From: JAIEPT01 sp038217425
GTDB taxonomy: Bacteria > Planctomycetota > Planctomycetia > Gemmatales > Gemmataceae
Reading direction: 5' to 3'
DNA: 64,000 bases
Assembly (NCBI GenBank): GCA_038217425.1
Contig: JBBQPM010000005.1
Span: forward strand, 1 to 64,000
This document shows positions 24,628 to 33,193 of this stretch, one piece after another (position 1 is the first letter of the stretch; each line of letters begins with the position of its first letter). The notes under the pieces are model-generated. The model was not told the origin of the DNA and did no database searches. It saw only the letters and a list, made by a program, of their open reading frames with translations. Made by a program: the position numbers and the translations under genes.

Positions 24628-25878
24628 GTGACGACGCGAGCCGACTTTTTCGACATCCGCATGCGCGGCTTTCGCGATCGCGCGGAAGTCGAAAGCGTGG
24701 TCCGACTCCTCGACGAACGCCTCCATGCGCTGACGGGGGAATCGATCGCGGTGCCAGAGGCGAGCGGCCGGGTGCTCGCGGATGCGGTGCACGCGGAAGT
24801 CGCGGTGCCGGCATTCGACCGGGCGGCGATGGACGGCTACGCGCTGCGGGCCGAAGAGACGTTCGGCGCGGGGACTTACAATCCGCTCGAGCTGCGGATC
24901 GTGGGCGAATCGTTGCCGGGCCGACCGTTCCAGGGCGAAGTCTCTACGGGCCAGGCGGTACGAATTATGACGGGAGCGCCTGTGCCGGTCGGCGCCGACG
25001 CGGTGCTCCCGGTCGAGCTGGCGCGCGAAGACGCCGGCGTGCTGCGCATCAGCGAGGCCGTTTCACCGGGACGGCACGTGGGCCGGCGCGGCGAAGACGT
25101 CGAGCCGGGCCGAACCGTTCTCAGCGCCGGGCGCGTCCTTCGGCCCCAGGATCTCGGCCTGCTTGCCTCGCTCGGCGTGGCCGCGGTGAACGCGATCCGC
25201 CGACCGCGCGTCGACATTCTCATCACTGGCGACGAACTGCTCTCCGTCGGTTCCAAACCCGAGGGCTTCCGCATCGTCGACAGCAACTCCGTCATGCTGG
25301 CGGCGCTGATCCGGCGCGACGGCGGCGTCCCTTATGTCGCGCCGCTCCTGCCCGATCGCCGGGAACTCCTCGCCGAGGCGATGCGATCCAGTACCGCCGA
25401 CGTGCTGCTCGTCTCCGGCGGCAGCTCCGTCGGTCAGGAGGATCACGCCCCCGCGCTCCTGGCGGAGCTGGGCGAACTCACGATTCACGGCGTCGCGCTG
25501 CGTCCCGCGAGTCCGACGGGCGTCGGTTTCATGAACGGCCGAGCGGTCTTCCTGTTGCCGGGCAATCCGGTGTCGTGTCTGTGCGCCTACGATCTTTTCG
25601 CAGGCCGGGCCGTGCGCCGCCTCGGAGGGCGAGGCTCCGAACTGCCGTATCGTTCGCAGCCGCTGCCGCTGGCGTCGAAGATTGCGTCGGCGGTCGGCCG
25701 GGTCGATTACGTGCGTGTGCGGATTCACGAAGGCCGGGCCGAGCCGCTCGCCGTCAGCGGCGCCTCGCAGCTCAGCACGACGACGTTTGCCGACGGGTTC
25801 GTGCTCGTGCCGCGCGACAGCGAGGGCTATCCCGCGGGCGCGGTCGTCACCGTTTACCACTACGACGGCCTCTCATGA
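24628..25878 (+). CDS. moeA: molybdopterin molybdenumtransferase MoeA, copy 1
   Basis: 416 residues starting at a GTG with GGAG seven bases upstream. Domain order is that of MoeA: helical/linker region with VPAFDRAAMDGYALRAEETF and VRIMTGAPVPVGADAVLPVE, then the MoCF domain (DILITGDELLSVGSKPEGFR, VDSNSVMLAALIRRDGG, VLLVSGGSSVGQEDHAPALL, FLLPGNPVSCLCAYDLFAGR) and a C-terminal beta domain. MoeA inserts the metal oxyanion into adenylylated pterin. Its stop overlaps the next moeA start in ATGA. Having two MoeA proteins may reflect separate handling of molybdate and tungstate, as proposed for archaeal paralogues; nothing in this sequence proves it. Confidence 0.93.
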   Translation: MTTRADFFDIRMRGFRDRAEVESVVRLLDERLHALTGESIAVPEASGRVLADAVHAEVAVPAFDRAAMDGYALRAEETFGAGTYNPLELRIVGESLPGRPFQGEVSTGQAVRIMTGAPVPVGADAVLPVELAREDAGVLRISEAVSPGRHVGRRGEDVEPGRTVLSAGRVLRPQDLGLLASLGVAAVNAIRRPRVDILITGDELLSVGSKPEGFRIVDSNSVMLAALIRRDGGVPYVAPLLPDRRELLAEAMRSSTADVLLVSGGSSVGQEDHAPALLAELGELTIHGVALRPASPTGVGFMNGRAVFLLPGNPVSCLCAYDLFAGRAVRRLGGRGSELPYRSQPLPLASKIASAVGRVDYVRVRIHEGRAEPLAVSGASQLSTTTFADGFVLVPRDSEGYPAGAVVTVYHYDGLS

Positions 25879-27827
25879 ACGACGCGTTTCGGCAACAACA
25901 GTTCCTCGATGTCATCGACCGCGACGAGGCCGAACGCCGCTTCCGCGCTGTCCTGGACCTTCGTCCCCTCGAAGCCGAGACCGTGCCGTTGTCGGCAGCG
26001 CTGGGACGCGTGTTGGCGGACGACGTGATTGCTCCCCTGGACGTGCCGAGCTTCGATCGCTCCAACGTGGACGGCTTCGCGGTGCAGTCGGCAGACACGT
26101 TCGGCACCAGCGAAGATCGCCCCCGGACGCTTCGGCTCAACGCCGAGACGTTGCCCACCGGCATGCAGCCGCGGCAAACCGTGACGGCGGGGACGGCGAC
26201 GGCGATCGCCACCGGCGCCATGGCCCCGCGCGGCGCCGACGCCGTCGTCATGATCGAGCACACCGACGTCCGCGACGGCCTGCTCGTTCTCCAGCGTCCC
26301 GTCGCCCCCGGCAGCAACCTCGCGTTCGCCGGCACCGACATCGGCCAGGACGAAATCGTGCTGCGGCGCGGCGATCTGCTTACCTCGCGGGAAACGGGCG
26401 TGCTCGCAGCGCTCGGCATCGCCCGCGTCGACGTGGTCCGCCGGCCGAGAGTCGCGATTCTCTCGACCGGCAACGAACTGATCCCGCCCGGCGCCCCGAT
26501 GAAGCCCGGCTTCACGCACGACAGCAACAGCACGGTCCTGGCCGACGCCGTCCGCGAGTTGGGCTGCGAGCCGATCGCGCTCGGCATCGTCCCCGACGAT
26601 CAGCCGTTGCTGTTGGACACGCTGCGCTGCGCCCTCGAACACGACGTCATCCTGCTCTCGGGGGGCACGTCCAAGGGTGCCGGCGACGTCTCGTATCGCG
26701 CCGTCGCGGAACTCGGACTCCCCGGCATCGTCGCCCATGGCGTCGCGCTCAAGCCGGGCAAACCGCTGTGCCTCGCAGCCATCACGAGAGACGCGGGCAG
26801 GTCCGTCCCCGTGGCCGTGTTGCCCGGCTTTCCCACGTCGGCGATCTTTACGTTTCACGAATTCCTCGCGCCGGTGCTGCGCGCGCTGGCCGGCCGGCGC
26901 GAGCATCCCACCGCGTTGGTGAACGCCCGCCTGCCGATGCGCGTGAACTCCGAAAGGGGACGTACGGAGTATCTTTTAGTGAATCTGATCCGCGACGGCG
27001 GCGAAAATGAATCGCTCGTCGCGTATCCGATGGGGAAGGGATCGGGCTCCGTCACCGCGTTTAGCAAGGCGGACGGCTTCGTCGTCATCCCGCGGCAGCG
27101 CGAGTATCTCGAGCAGGACAGCATCGTTTCGGTGCAACTGCTCGGAGCTGAGGTTCAGCCCGCCGATCTCGTTGTCATCGGCAGCCAGTGCACCGGGCTC
27201 GATTATTTGCTGGGCCAACTGCATGGCCGAGGCGTCACGAGCAAAGTCTTGGCCGTGGGCAGCACCGGCGGGCTCGAAGCGGCGAAGCGCGGCGAATGCG
27301 ACCTGGCCGGCGTCCATCTGCTCGATCCCGAGACCGACGTCTACAACCGCCCGTTCCTCACCGAGGCGGTCGAGTTGGTCCGGGGTTACGGACGTCTGCA
27401 AGGCGTTGTGTTCCGCAAGGGAGACGCGCGCTTCGAGGGCCGTGATCTCCCGGCGGCCGTGACGGCGGCGCTGGCGGACGCGGAGTGCGTGCTCGTCAAT
27501 CGCAACCGCGGCAGCGGCACGCGTCTGCTCATCGACCGTTTGCTCGGCGCCGCGCGACCGCCAGGCTATTTGGCGGAGGCGCGTTCGCACAACGCGGTCG
27601 CCGCCGCGATTGCCCAGGGCCGCGCCGACTGGGGCGTCGCCATCGAACCGGTGACGCGGGCCGCCGGGCTCGGCTTCTTGCCGCTGCGTCAGGAACAGTA
27701 CGACTTCGTCGTCCCCCGCTCGCGAAGGGCGCGCGCCGCGGTCCAGGCGTTCGTCGATCTGCTCGAGGAACTCGCGATTCGCCAGGAGTTAGAGCGGCGG
27801 GGGTTTTCGCCCGGAGACGCGACATGA
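25875..27827 (+). CDS. moeA: MoeA fused to periplasmic-binding-protein-like domain, copy 2
   Basis: 650 residues. Residues 1 to about 430 form a second complete MoeA (VPSFDRSNVDGFAVQSADTF, AIATGAMAPRGADAVVMIEH, AILSTGNELIPPGAPM, DSNSTVLADAVRELG, VILLSGGTSKGAGDVSYRAV). Residues about 435-645 are a PBP-like module (VVIGSQCTGLDYLLGQLHGR, VGSTGGLEAAKRGECDLAGV, CVLVNRNRGSGTRLLIDRLL, AAAIAQGRADWGVAIEP), related to COG1910-type molybdate-binding domains and found as a MoeA fusion in archaea and some bacteria. The fusion suggests metal-oxyanion sensing or delivery at the insertion step. Both ends overlap neighbours by four bases. Confidence 0.92.
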   Translation: MNDAFRQQQFLDVIDRDEAERRFRAVLDLRPLEAETVPLSAALGRVLADDVIAPLDVPSFDRSNVDGFAVQSADTFGTSEDRPRTLRLNAETLPTGMQPRQTVTAGTATAIATGAMAPRGADAVVMIEHTDVRDGLLVLQRPVAPGSNLAFAGTDIGQDEIVLRRGDLLTSRETGVLAALGIARVDVVRRPRVAILSTGNELIPPGAPMKPGFTHDSNSTVLADAVRELGCEPIALGIVPDDQPLLLDTLRCALEHDVILLSGGTSKGAGDVSYRAVAELGLPGIVAHGVALKPGKPLCLAAITRDAGRSVPVAVLPGFPTSAIFTFHEFLAPVLRALAGRREHPTALVNARLPMRVNSERGRTEYLLVNLIRDGGENESLVAYPMGKGSGSVTAFSKADGFVVIPRQREYLEQDSIVSVQLLGAEVQPADLVVIGSQCTGLDYLLGQLHGRGVTSKVLAVGSTGGLEAAKRGECDLAGVHLLDPETDVYNRPFLTEAVELVRGYGRLQGVVFRKGDARFEGRDLPAAVTAALADAECVLVNRNRGSGTRLLIDRLLGAARPPGYLAEARSHNAVAAAIAQGRADWGVAIEPVTRAAGLGFLPLRQEQYDFVVPRSRRARAAVQAFVDLLEELAIRQELERRGFSPGDAT

Positions 27828-28096
27828 CGGCGCCGAGCGTGACGATCGAATTTTTCGGCATCCCGCGCGCCCGTGCGGGTCGCAGCGAACTCGTCGTTTC
27901 CGCAGCGACGGCCGGCGCGGCGCTGGCCGCGGCGGCGGGGGAGTGTCCGGGTCTCGCGGGACTGTTTCGCCCCGACGGACGTTTGTCGCCGCACTACCTG
28001 CTATCGCTGGACGGGCAGCGCTTCGTCACGGATCTCGCGGAAGTCTTGAAAGCGGGCGATCGGCTGTTGCTGCTGTCGGCAGACGTCGGCGGCTGA
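27824..28096 (+). CDS. moaD: MoaD/ThiS-family sulfur carrier
   Basis: 90 residues. The start overlaps the MoeA fusion stop in ATGA. The beta-grasp fold is recognisable from VTIEFFGIPRARAGRSELVV, PHYLLSLDGQRFVTDLAEVL and DRLLLLSADVGG. The protein ends exactly in Gly-Gly, which is required for C-terminal thiocarboxylation. MoaD donates sulfur to precursor Z to make molybdopterin; similar MoaD-like proteins accompany tungsten AOR genes. No moaE or moeB gene is in the window. Placement in the moeA cassette makes a pterin role far likelier than thiamine. Confidence 0.88.
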   Translation: MTAPSVTIEFFGIPRARAGRSELVVSAATAGAALAAAAGECPGLAGLFRPDGRLSPHYLLSLDGQRFVTDLAEVLKAGDRLLLLSADVGG

Positions 28097-28190
28097 GCGG
28101 GTTACCCGTTCGGGTCGTCGAGCAAGTCCTGCAAGCGAGCGCCCAGCGGCGACGGAAATGTCGCCGTCGAGTAAACTGTCCGCGTTGTCG

Positions 28191-29429
28191 TCACGCCGCA
28201 ATGGAGTTGGGATTGCGGATCGAGATTTCAAACTCCCCTGCCAATCCGAGTCCGCTAGCTTCCCGGTAAATTTGGCAGTTCGACTTCGCGTTGAATCGAT
28301 CGAGATACTGTCTTACCATGGCGTGATAATTCGGCGGCACGCCGCGACGGATCGTCTGGGCGAGTTCGAGAAAGTTGCCGATCGAGAACGAAGGGAACTT
28401 GACCCCGGCGAATTTGTTGAGTTCTTGAAACGGGCCGGAATTGGAGAAGATGCAATGGGCGCCCGCCTCCAGTCCCAACGCCGCGACTCCGGAGGCGGAT
28501 TGCCCGACTTCCAGGTAGGGATAGATGATCGTATCGCAGCACTTCATGTAGCGATAGAACTCGGGATCGCCGCCGCCATCGATGAAGCGCACGCGGTTGT
28601 CCAATTTCAGCTTTTGCACGAGTCGAATTAGGCCGTTGATGTAGGGATGTATTTTTTCGAATCGCCGAATCGCTCCCGGGTGCTGCGCCCCAAAGAGAAA
28701 CAAATGGTGATCGTCCGGAAGGAGTTTCAGCGCCCGGATCGCGGTCTCGTGACCTTTGTAATCGGAAAGGAACCCGAAGACGCCGAGGACGACGGCGTCG
28801 GGAAGCATGGCGAAGCGGTCGTCGAATTCGGCGCGCAATTTTGAACGTTCGGGAACGTGGTCGGCGTCGTCGTAGGCAAAGACCAAGGGATGCGCCAAGA
28901 CGTTTAAATGGGGCCTTAGATGCGATAGAATTTTGCGGTCGCGTAGGTTATGCACGATGGCCGCACCGCCCTTTCGCTCCACAAGTTGTGCGAGTTTCAG
29001 ACAACTCTGACCGCGAACGCGATCCCGCAGATTCGACCCCAGGCTGCGGAACTGACCGAGCATCAGCCGTTTCAGGTTCGCGATGGTCCAAAATAAGTGG
29101 GGCGCATCCAACGTGTGTAACGTAAGGATCGGCTTCGAACTGGCTTCGATGAGCGTTCGCACTCGGCGATATGCCTGATATGGGTTTGTAGAAAAAATGC
29201 CGAACTCGAATTGAATGTTTACGACGTCGAAGTCCCGAAGTCGCGACGCCATTTCGCAAATGTGACGATCCCCCAGCCGGCGATTCTCCGAACGCAGCGC
29301 CGTCAAATCGAGCGGCATCGGCGCCAGTTCGAACGACGATTCGAGTTGCTTGCAGAGCGCCTCGGCGTAGGTGGCGATGCCGCAGGCCTCGTCGAAAGTA
29401 CTGATTATCGCCATTCGCGGCTTCAACAT
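28191..29429 (-). CDS. GT4-like glycosyltransferase
   Basis: 412 residues from the ATG at 29429 (MLKPRMAIISTFDEACGIAT then YAEAL), with GAGG about ten bases upstream. The two-domain GT-B pattern is visible: N-terminal acceptor part with DFDVVNIQFEFGIFSTNPY, donor part with VLGVFGFLSDYKGHETAIRA (Lys of the RxxxxxK region), RFIDGGGDPEFYRYMKCCDT and the ExxG region YLEVGQSASGVAALGLEAGA. Such enzymes transfer sugar from a nucleotide or lipid donor to surface glycans. It separates the moeA cassette from AOR but shows no link to them; likely an independent cargo gene. A small hairpin (28147-28166) lies in the gap to moaD. Confidence 0.8.
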   Translation of the reverse strand: MLKPRMAIISTFDEACGIATYAEALCKQLESSFELAPMPLDLTALRSENRRLGDRHICEMASRLRDFDVVNIQFEFGIFSTNPYQAYRRVRTLIEASSKPILTLHTLDAPHLFWTIANLKRLMLGQFRSLGSNLRDRVRGQSCLKLAQLVERKGGAAIVHNLRDRKILSHLRPHLNVLAHPLVFAYDDADHVPERSKLRAEFDDRFAMLPDAVVLGVFGFLSDYKGHETAIRALKLLPDDHHLFLFGAQHPGAIRRFEKIHPYINGLIRLVQKLKLDNRVRFIDGGGDPEFYRYMKCCDTIIYPYLEVGQSASGVAALGLEAGAHCIFSNSGPFQELNKFAGVKFPSFSIGNFLELAQTIRRGVPPNYHAMVRQYLDRFNAKSNCQIYREASGLGLAGEFEISIRNPNSIAA

Positions 29430-29595
29430 GAGCGAATATCCTCGATAAATAATGGCGTCGGATTGAATGGGTTTAGTGAACACGTCTGGCGGCCGTATAT
29501 CGAAAATCGGCGATCTACGTCAAGCGGGATTTATCTCGGATCTTCCAGAGCCGCAAAAATGTCCCCGTTTGACGCACATCTGCTACTATGACCGC

Positions 29596-31434
29596 ATGGG
29601 CGGATACCACGGACGCTACCTGCGAATCGATGTCAGCACCGGCTCTGCCGACTGGGTGCCGCTGCCGGAGTCGGTGCTGCGCCGCTTCGTGGGAGGCGTC
29701 GGCCTGGGAACCTGGATTCTGCACCGCGAAACGCCGGCCGGCGTCGATCCGCTTGGACCGGACGCGGCCCTGGTCTTCTGCTTCAGCCCGCTGGTCGGCA
29801 CGCCGCTCACCACGTCGGCGAAGTTCGCGGTGCTCGCCAAGTCGCCGCTCACGTTTCGGCTCAACGACGCCTTGTCGTCGTCGCACTTCGCCCTGGCCGG
29901 GAAACGCGCGGGAGCCGACGCCCTGGTGATCGTCGGCGCCTGTGCCCTACCGAGCGTGGTCGTCATCGAGGACGGCGACGTCCGGCTTGAGTCGGCCGAG
30001 GATCTCTGGGGCCAATCGTCCCACGAAGCGACCGCCCGGCTCGGCGAACGCTTCGGACCCGACCATCATGCCGCCGTCATCGGCCCGGCGGGCGAAAACT
30101 GCGTCCGATACGCCACCATCAGTCACGGCAATCGGCATGCGGGTCGCGGCGGACTCGGCGCCGTCATGGGATCCAAACGGCTCAAGGCTGTCGTCGTCGC
30201 CGGCTCGCAGCGAGTTCCCGTCGCTGACCCCGCAGGCGTCGTCGAGGCCGCCCGCGATCTGTCCAAACGCTCGTTCGGTCCCGCTACCGCCAAGTACCGC
30301 GAGCTCGGCACGGTCGTCAATCTTCTTACGTTCAATCGCCTTCATGCGTTGCCCACCCGAAACTTTCAGCAGGGCCAGTTCGCCGAGGCCGACCAGCTCT
30401 CCGGCGAATCGCTCAACGCCGCCCGGCGGGTGGCGCGGAATTCGTGTGCCGCCTGCACCATCGGCTGCGAACACATCTACGCATCGACCGACGGCGAAGT
30501 TCGGCTCGAATACGAAAGCCTCTTCGCGCTGGGCCCGCTCTGCGGCATCGGCGACCGCGACGTCGTGCTCCGCGCCGCGCGACTCTGCGACCAACTCGGC
30601 CTCGACACCATCTCCGCCGGCGCGACCGTCGCCTTTGCCATGGAATGCGCCGAACGCGGCCTGCTCCAGGCCGACGGTCTTCGTTTCGGCAACGGCGCGA
30701 TGCTCCTGGATCTGTTGCCGCGGATTGCGCGCCGAGAACCGGGGCTCGGCGATCTGCTCGCGGAAGGAACGCGCCGCGCGGCCGAGCGCATCGGCGGCGG
30801 CGCCGGGGACTTCGCGCCGCACGTCAAGGGGCTGGAACTCCCCGGCTACGAACCGCGTGCCCTGCAAACGATGGCCCTGGGCTTCGCGGTCGGTTCGCGC
30901 GGCGCCGACCACAACCGGAGCGGCGCCTACGAGGCCGACTTCTCTCCGAAGACCGACCGTCTGCACGGCTCTCCCGCGAGCGCCACGCTGGCCGCGGACT
31001 CCGAGGATCGGGCCGCCCTCATGGATTCGCTCATCCTGTGCAAGTTCCTTCGCGGCGTGTTCAGCGATTTTCAAGGCGAGGCCGCGGATTTGCTACGGCG
31101 CGTCACCGGCTGGGACGTGACTGCCGACGAGCTGCGCACCACGGCACGGCGCATCGTGACGGCGAAGAAGCTCTACAACCTGCGGGAAGGCTGGACGGCG
31201 GCGGAGGACACGTTGCCGCGCCGCTTCCTCAGCGAGGGATTACCGACGGGCGCCGAGCACGACGCGACGTTGCCCCGTGAGCGGCTGCAGGCGATGGTGG
31301 CTGCGTATTACGCCGTCCGGGGATGGAGCGAGAGCGGGCAAGTCCCGGCCTCGCAGGTGGACGAGTTGCAACTGAATGATCTGGCGCGCGCTACGCGAAT
31401 CGAGTGCGCAGGCGATGTTTCATCTGATCGATGA
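29596..31434 (+). CDS. aor: aldehyde:ferredoxin oxidoreductase (tungsten/molybdenum pterin enzyme)
   Basis: 612 residues from the ATG at 29596 (MGGYHGRYLRIDVSTGSADW). All three AOR domains are present. The N-terminal pterin-binding part includes LVGTPLTTSAKFAVLAKSPL and GRGGLGAVMGSKRLKAVVVA. The [4Fe-4S] ligands are NSCAACTIGCEH (C-x2-C-x3-C) and a late Cys in LILCKFLRG. AOR enzymes oxidise aldehydes to acids with ferredoxin as acceptor, in known cases with a bis-pterin tungsten site. Such genes are more usual in anaerobes. Proximity to moeA-moeA-moaD, mobA and fhc suggests a shared cofactor supply. The 3' end overlaps the convergent ABC permease by 44 bases. Confidence 0.9.
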   Translation: MGGYHGRYLRIDVSTGSADWVPLPESVLRRFVGGVGLGTWILHRETPAGVDPLGPDAALVFCFSPLVGTPLTTSAKFAVLAKSPLTFRLNDALSSSHFALAGKRAGADALVIVGACALPSVVVIEDGDVRLESAEDLWGQSSHEATARLGERFGPDHHAAVIGPAGENCVRYATISHGNRHAGRGGLGAVMGSKRLKAVVVAGSQRVPVADPAGVVEAARDLSKRSFGPATAKYRELGTVVNLLTFNRLHALPTRNFQQGQFAEADQLSGESLNAARRVARNSCAACTIGCEHIYASTDGEVRLEYESLFALGPLCGIGDRDVVLRAARLCDQLGLDTISAGATVAFAMECAERGLLQADGLRFGNGAMLLDLLPRIARREPGLGDLLAEGTRRAAERIGGGAGDFAPHVKGLELPGYEPRALQTMALGFAVGSRGADHNRSGAYEADFSPKTDRLHGSPASATLAADSEDRAALMDSLILCKFLRGVFSDFQGEAADLLRRVTGWDVTADELRTTARRIVTAKKLYNLREGWTAAEDTLPRRFLSEGLPTGAEHDATLPRERLQAMVAAYYAVRGWSESGQVPASQVDELQLNDLARATRIECAGDVSSDR

Positions 31435-32674
31435 GGACGGCGACGAGGAGGATGGCGCCGCGGGCGATGAGCTGGTCGTCCGGCTGCAGTCCCATCATGC
31501 GCATGCCCTTGTCGAGGATGGCGATGAGCAGGGCGCCGAGGAAAGTGCCGATCATGGTTCCTTCGCCGCCGCGGAGGCTGGTGCCGCCGATGACGACGGC
31601 GGCGATGGCGTAGAGTTCGTAGCCTTCGCCGAACTTGTAATCGCCGATGCGGTGTAGCGACGCCAGGAGGACGCCCCCCAGACCCGCGAGCAGCGCCGAG
31701 GCGGCATAGACGAACAGCACGACGCGCGGGATTGGTACCCCCGCGAGCCGTGCCGCCTCGCGATTGCCCCCCACTGCGTACAAGTATCTCCCCAGGACCG
31801 TGCGCTGCATGAGCAGATGGGCGAGTGCGTACAAAATGAGCATGAGAACGACGGAGTAAGGAACGACGCCGGCGAGTCGGCCGCCGCCCAGGGCGCGGAA
31901 CGACTCGGGGAGGTTGCCGATCGAGACGCCGCCGGCGATCTTGTACGCCAGGCCCTGCGCCAAGAGCATCGCCGCGAGCGTGACGATGAAGGCCGGCAAC
32001 TCCAGATAGACGATGAGGGCGCCCACCAGCCAGCCGAACGCCGCGCACGTCGCCAGCGCGACGGCGCCGGCGACGATCTGTTCCAGCGCCGAGGTCGACG
32101 CTCCGTCCAGCACCTGGCTGATGACGTAGGTGCAGATCACTGCGGAGAGCCCCGCCATGCGCCCGACCGCGAGATCGATGCCTCCGACCACGATGACCAT
32201 CGTCAGCCCGATCGCCATGATCGCGATCACCGACATGGTGCCGAGGATGTCGAGCCAGTTTTCCAGCGACACGAATGTCGGCCAAAGATAGTGCTCTGCC
32301 TGCACGAATTTATCCGCAGGGAGAAACTTGTGGCGAGCCGTCGCAGCATCGCCGACCACGATGTCGACCTGGCCGGCGAGGGGCTCGAAGACATCTCGGA
32401 TATCGGACGGTTCGCCGAACGCGGCGCCGACGATGCGGCGTTTCTGCGCGAGCAGATCGCTCTTGACCAGGAGCGCGAAATCGCGTTGCTGGGCCGAGCC
32501 GCCGGTCGCCAGGAAGATGCCGCTCTTTTCATCCGTCATGCGGACGACGCGCTGGGCCAGGAGATGGGCGGATTGCTCGTCTTCGGGCTGGTACTCCACG
32601 AGCGACATCCAGCTAAAGAAGCCGCACAGGAGGGCGATGACGACGACGAGCAAGTTTTGCGTCAGCCAGCGCAT
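31391..32674 (-). CDS. ABC sugar-type permease (RbsC-like) with extra periplasmic insert
   Basis: 427 residues. The permease core (about 140-420) is BPD_transp_2: IAIMAIGLTMVIVVGGIDLA, LVGALIVYLELPAFIVTLAA, and GGNREAARLAGVPIPRVVLF with the EAA-like coupling region, ending in GGTSLRGGEGTMIGTFLGA. Between the first helix (about 5-25) and the second lies an insert of about 115 residues (VVRMTDEKSGIFLATGGSAQ, LAGQVDIVVGDAATARHKFL) that ordinary RbsC proteins lack. Neither the ATPase nor the solute-binding protein of a ribose-type system is in the window. A response regulator lies four bases upstream. Substrate unknown. Confidence 0.85.
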   Translation of the reverse strand: MRWLTQNLLVVVIALLCGFFSWMSLVEYQPEDEQSAHLLAQRVVRMTDEKSGIFLATGGSAQQRDFALLVKSDLLAQKRRIVGAAFGEPSDIRDVFEPLAGQVDIVVGDAATARHKFLPADKFVQAEHYLWPTFVSLENWLDILGTMSVIAIMAIGLTMVIVVGGIDLAVGRMAGLSAVICTYVISQVLDGASTSALEQIVAGAVALATCAAFGWLVGALIVYLELPAFIVTLAAMLLAQGLAYKIAGGVSIGNLPESFRALGGGRLAGVVPYSVVLMLILYALAHLLMQRTVLGRYLYAVGGNREAARLAGVPIPRVVLFVYAASALLAGLGGVLLASLHRIGDYKFGEGYELYAIAAVVIGGTSLRGGEGTMIGTFLGALLIAILDKGMRMMGLQPDDQLIARGAILLVAVLIDQMKHRLRTRFA

Positions 32675-32678
32675 GCGT

Positions 32679-33047
32679 TCACGCGGGAGAAAGGAGGATC
32701 TGAATCTGACGCACGAGTTCGGCGAGTCCGAAGGGCTTGCGCAGGTAGGCGTCGGCCCCGAGGGATTCGGCGTAATCGCGGTGGTGTTCGCCTTCGTTGG
32801 CGGTGATGATGACCACCTTGGGAGCGGGGGCGAGCGATTTTTTGACGTGCTCCAGGACGAGGAAGCCGCTCTTGTTCGGCATCATCATGTCGCTGACGAT
32901 GAGGTCGGGGAGGTGCCGCTGCGCGAGTTCGATGCCGACGGCGCCGTCGCCGGCGGTGAGGACGCGGTAGCGGGCGGCGACGAGGACGGCTTCGACCGAT
33001 TCGCGAATCGCCTCGTCGTCGTCGATGACCAGAATAAGAGCCGACAT
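32679..33047 (-). CDS. single-domain response regulator receiver
   Basis: 122 residues consisting only of a receiver domain: acidic pocket DDDE (9-12), phosphoryl-acceptor Asp53 in LIVSDMMMP, Thr82 in VVIITANEGEHH and Lys104 in YLRKPFG. No output domain. It would act by protein contact, like CheY or Spo0F. It is followed after four bases by the permease gene, so they share a transcript; no histidine kinase is near. A long inverted repeat lies immediately upstream. Confidence 0.92.
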   Translation of the reverse strand: MSALILVIDDDEAIRESVEAVLVAARYRVLTAGDGAVGIELAQRHLPDLIVSDMMMPNKSGFLVLEHVKKSLAPAPKVVIITANEGEHHRDYAESLGADAYLRKPFGLAELVRQIQILLSPA

Positions 33048-33063
33048 GAAGCGTCCAAGATTT

Positions 33064-33180
33064 GGCGAGCGGGGGACGACAGTCCCCCGGTACGTCTACT
33101 ACTGCAAAATCGAGCCGTTGCGAAAGCAGGAAGCGTCTGCCTTGCGTGACGTACCGGGGGACTGACGTCCCCCGCTCGCC
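33064..33180. repeat. 33-bp inverted repeat
   Basis: Arms at 33064-33096 and 33148-33180 match at 32 of 33 bases and enclose a 51-base loop; core GCGGGGGACG-CAGTCCCCCGGTAC. It fills the gap between the DUF1080 gene and the response regulator, both on the minus strand. A degenerate half-copy is at 8121-8150. Confidence 0.92.
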
Positions 33181-33193
33181 TCTCGCTGCGCGG

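Noticed and set aside
24560..24662. Longer mobA start at 24662.
   Set aside because: It would overlap the divergent moeA start and its promoter; MNVAGIVLCGGQ is the natural beginning of the family.
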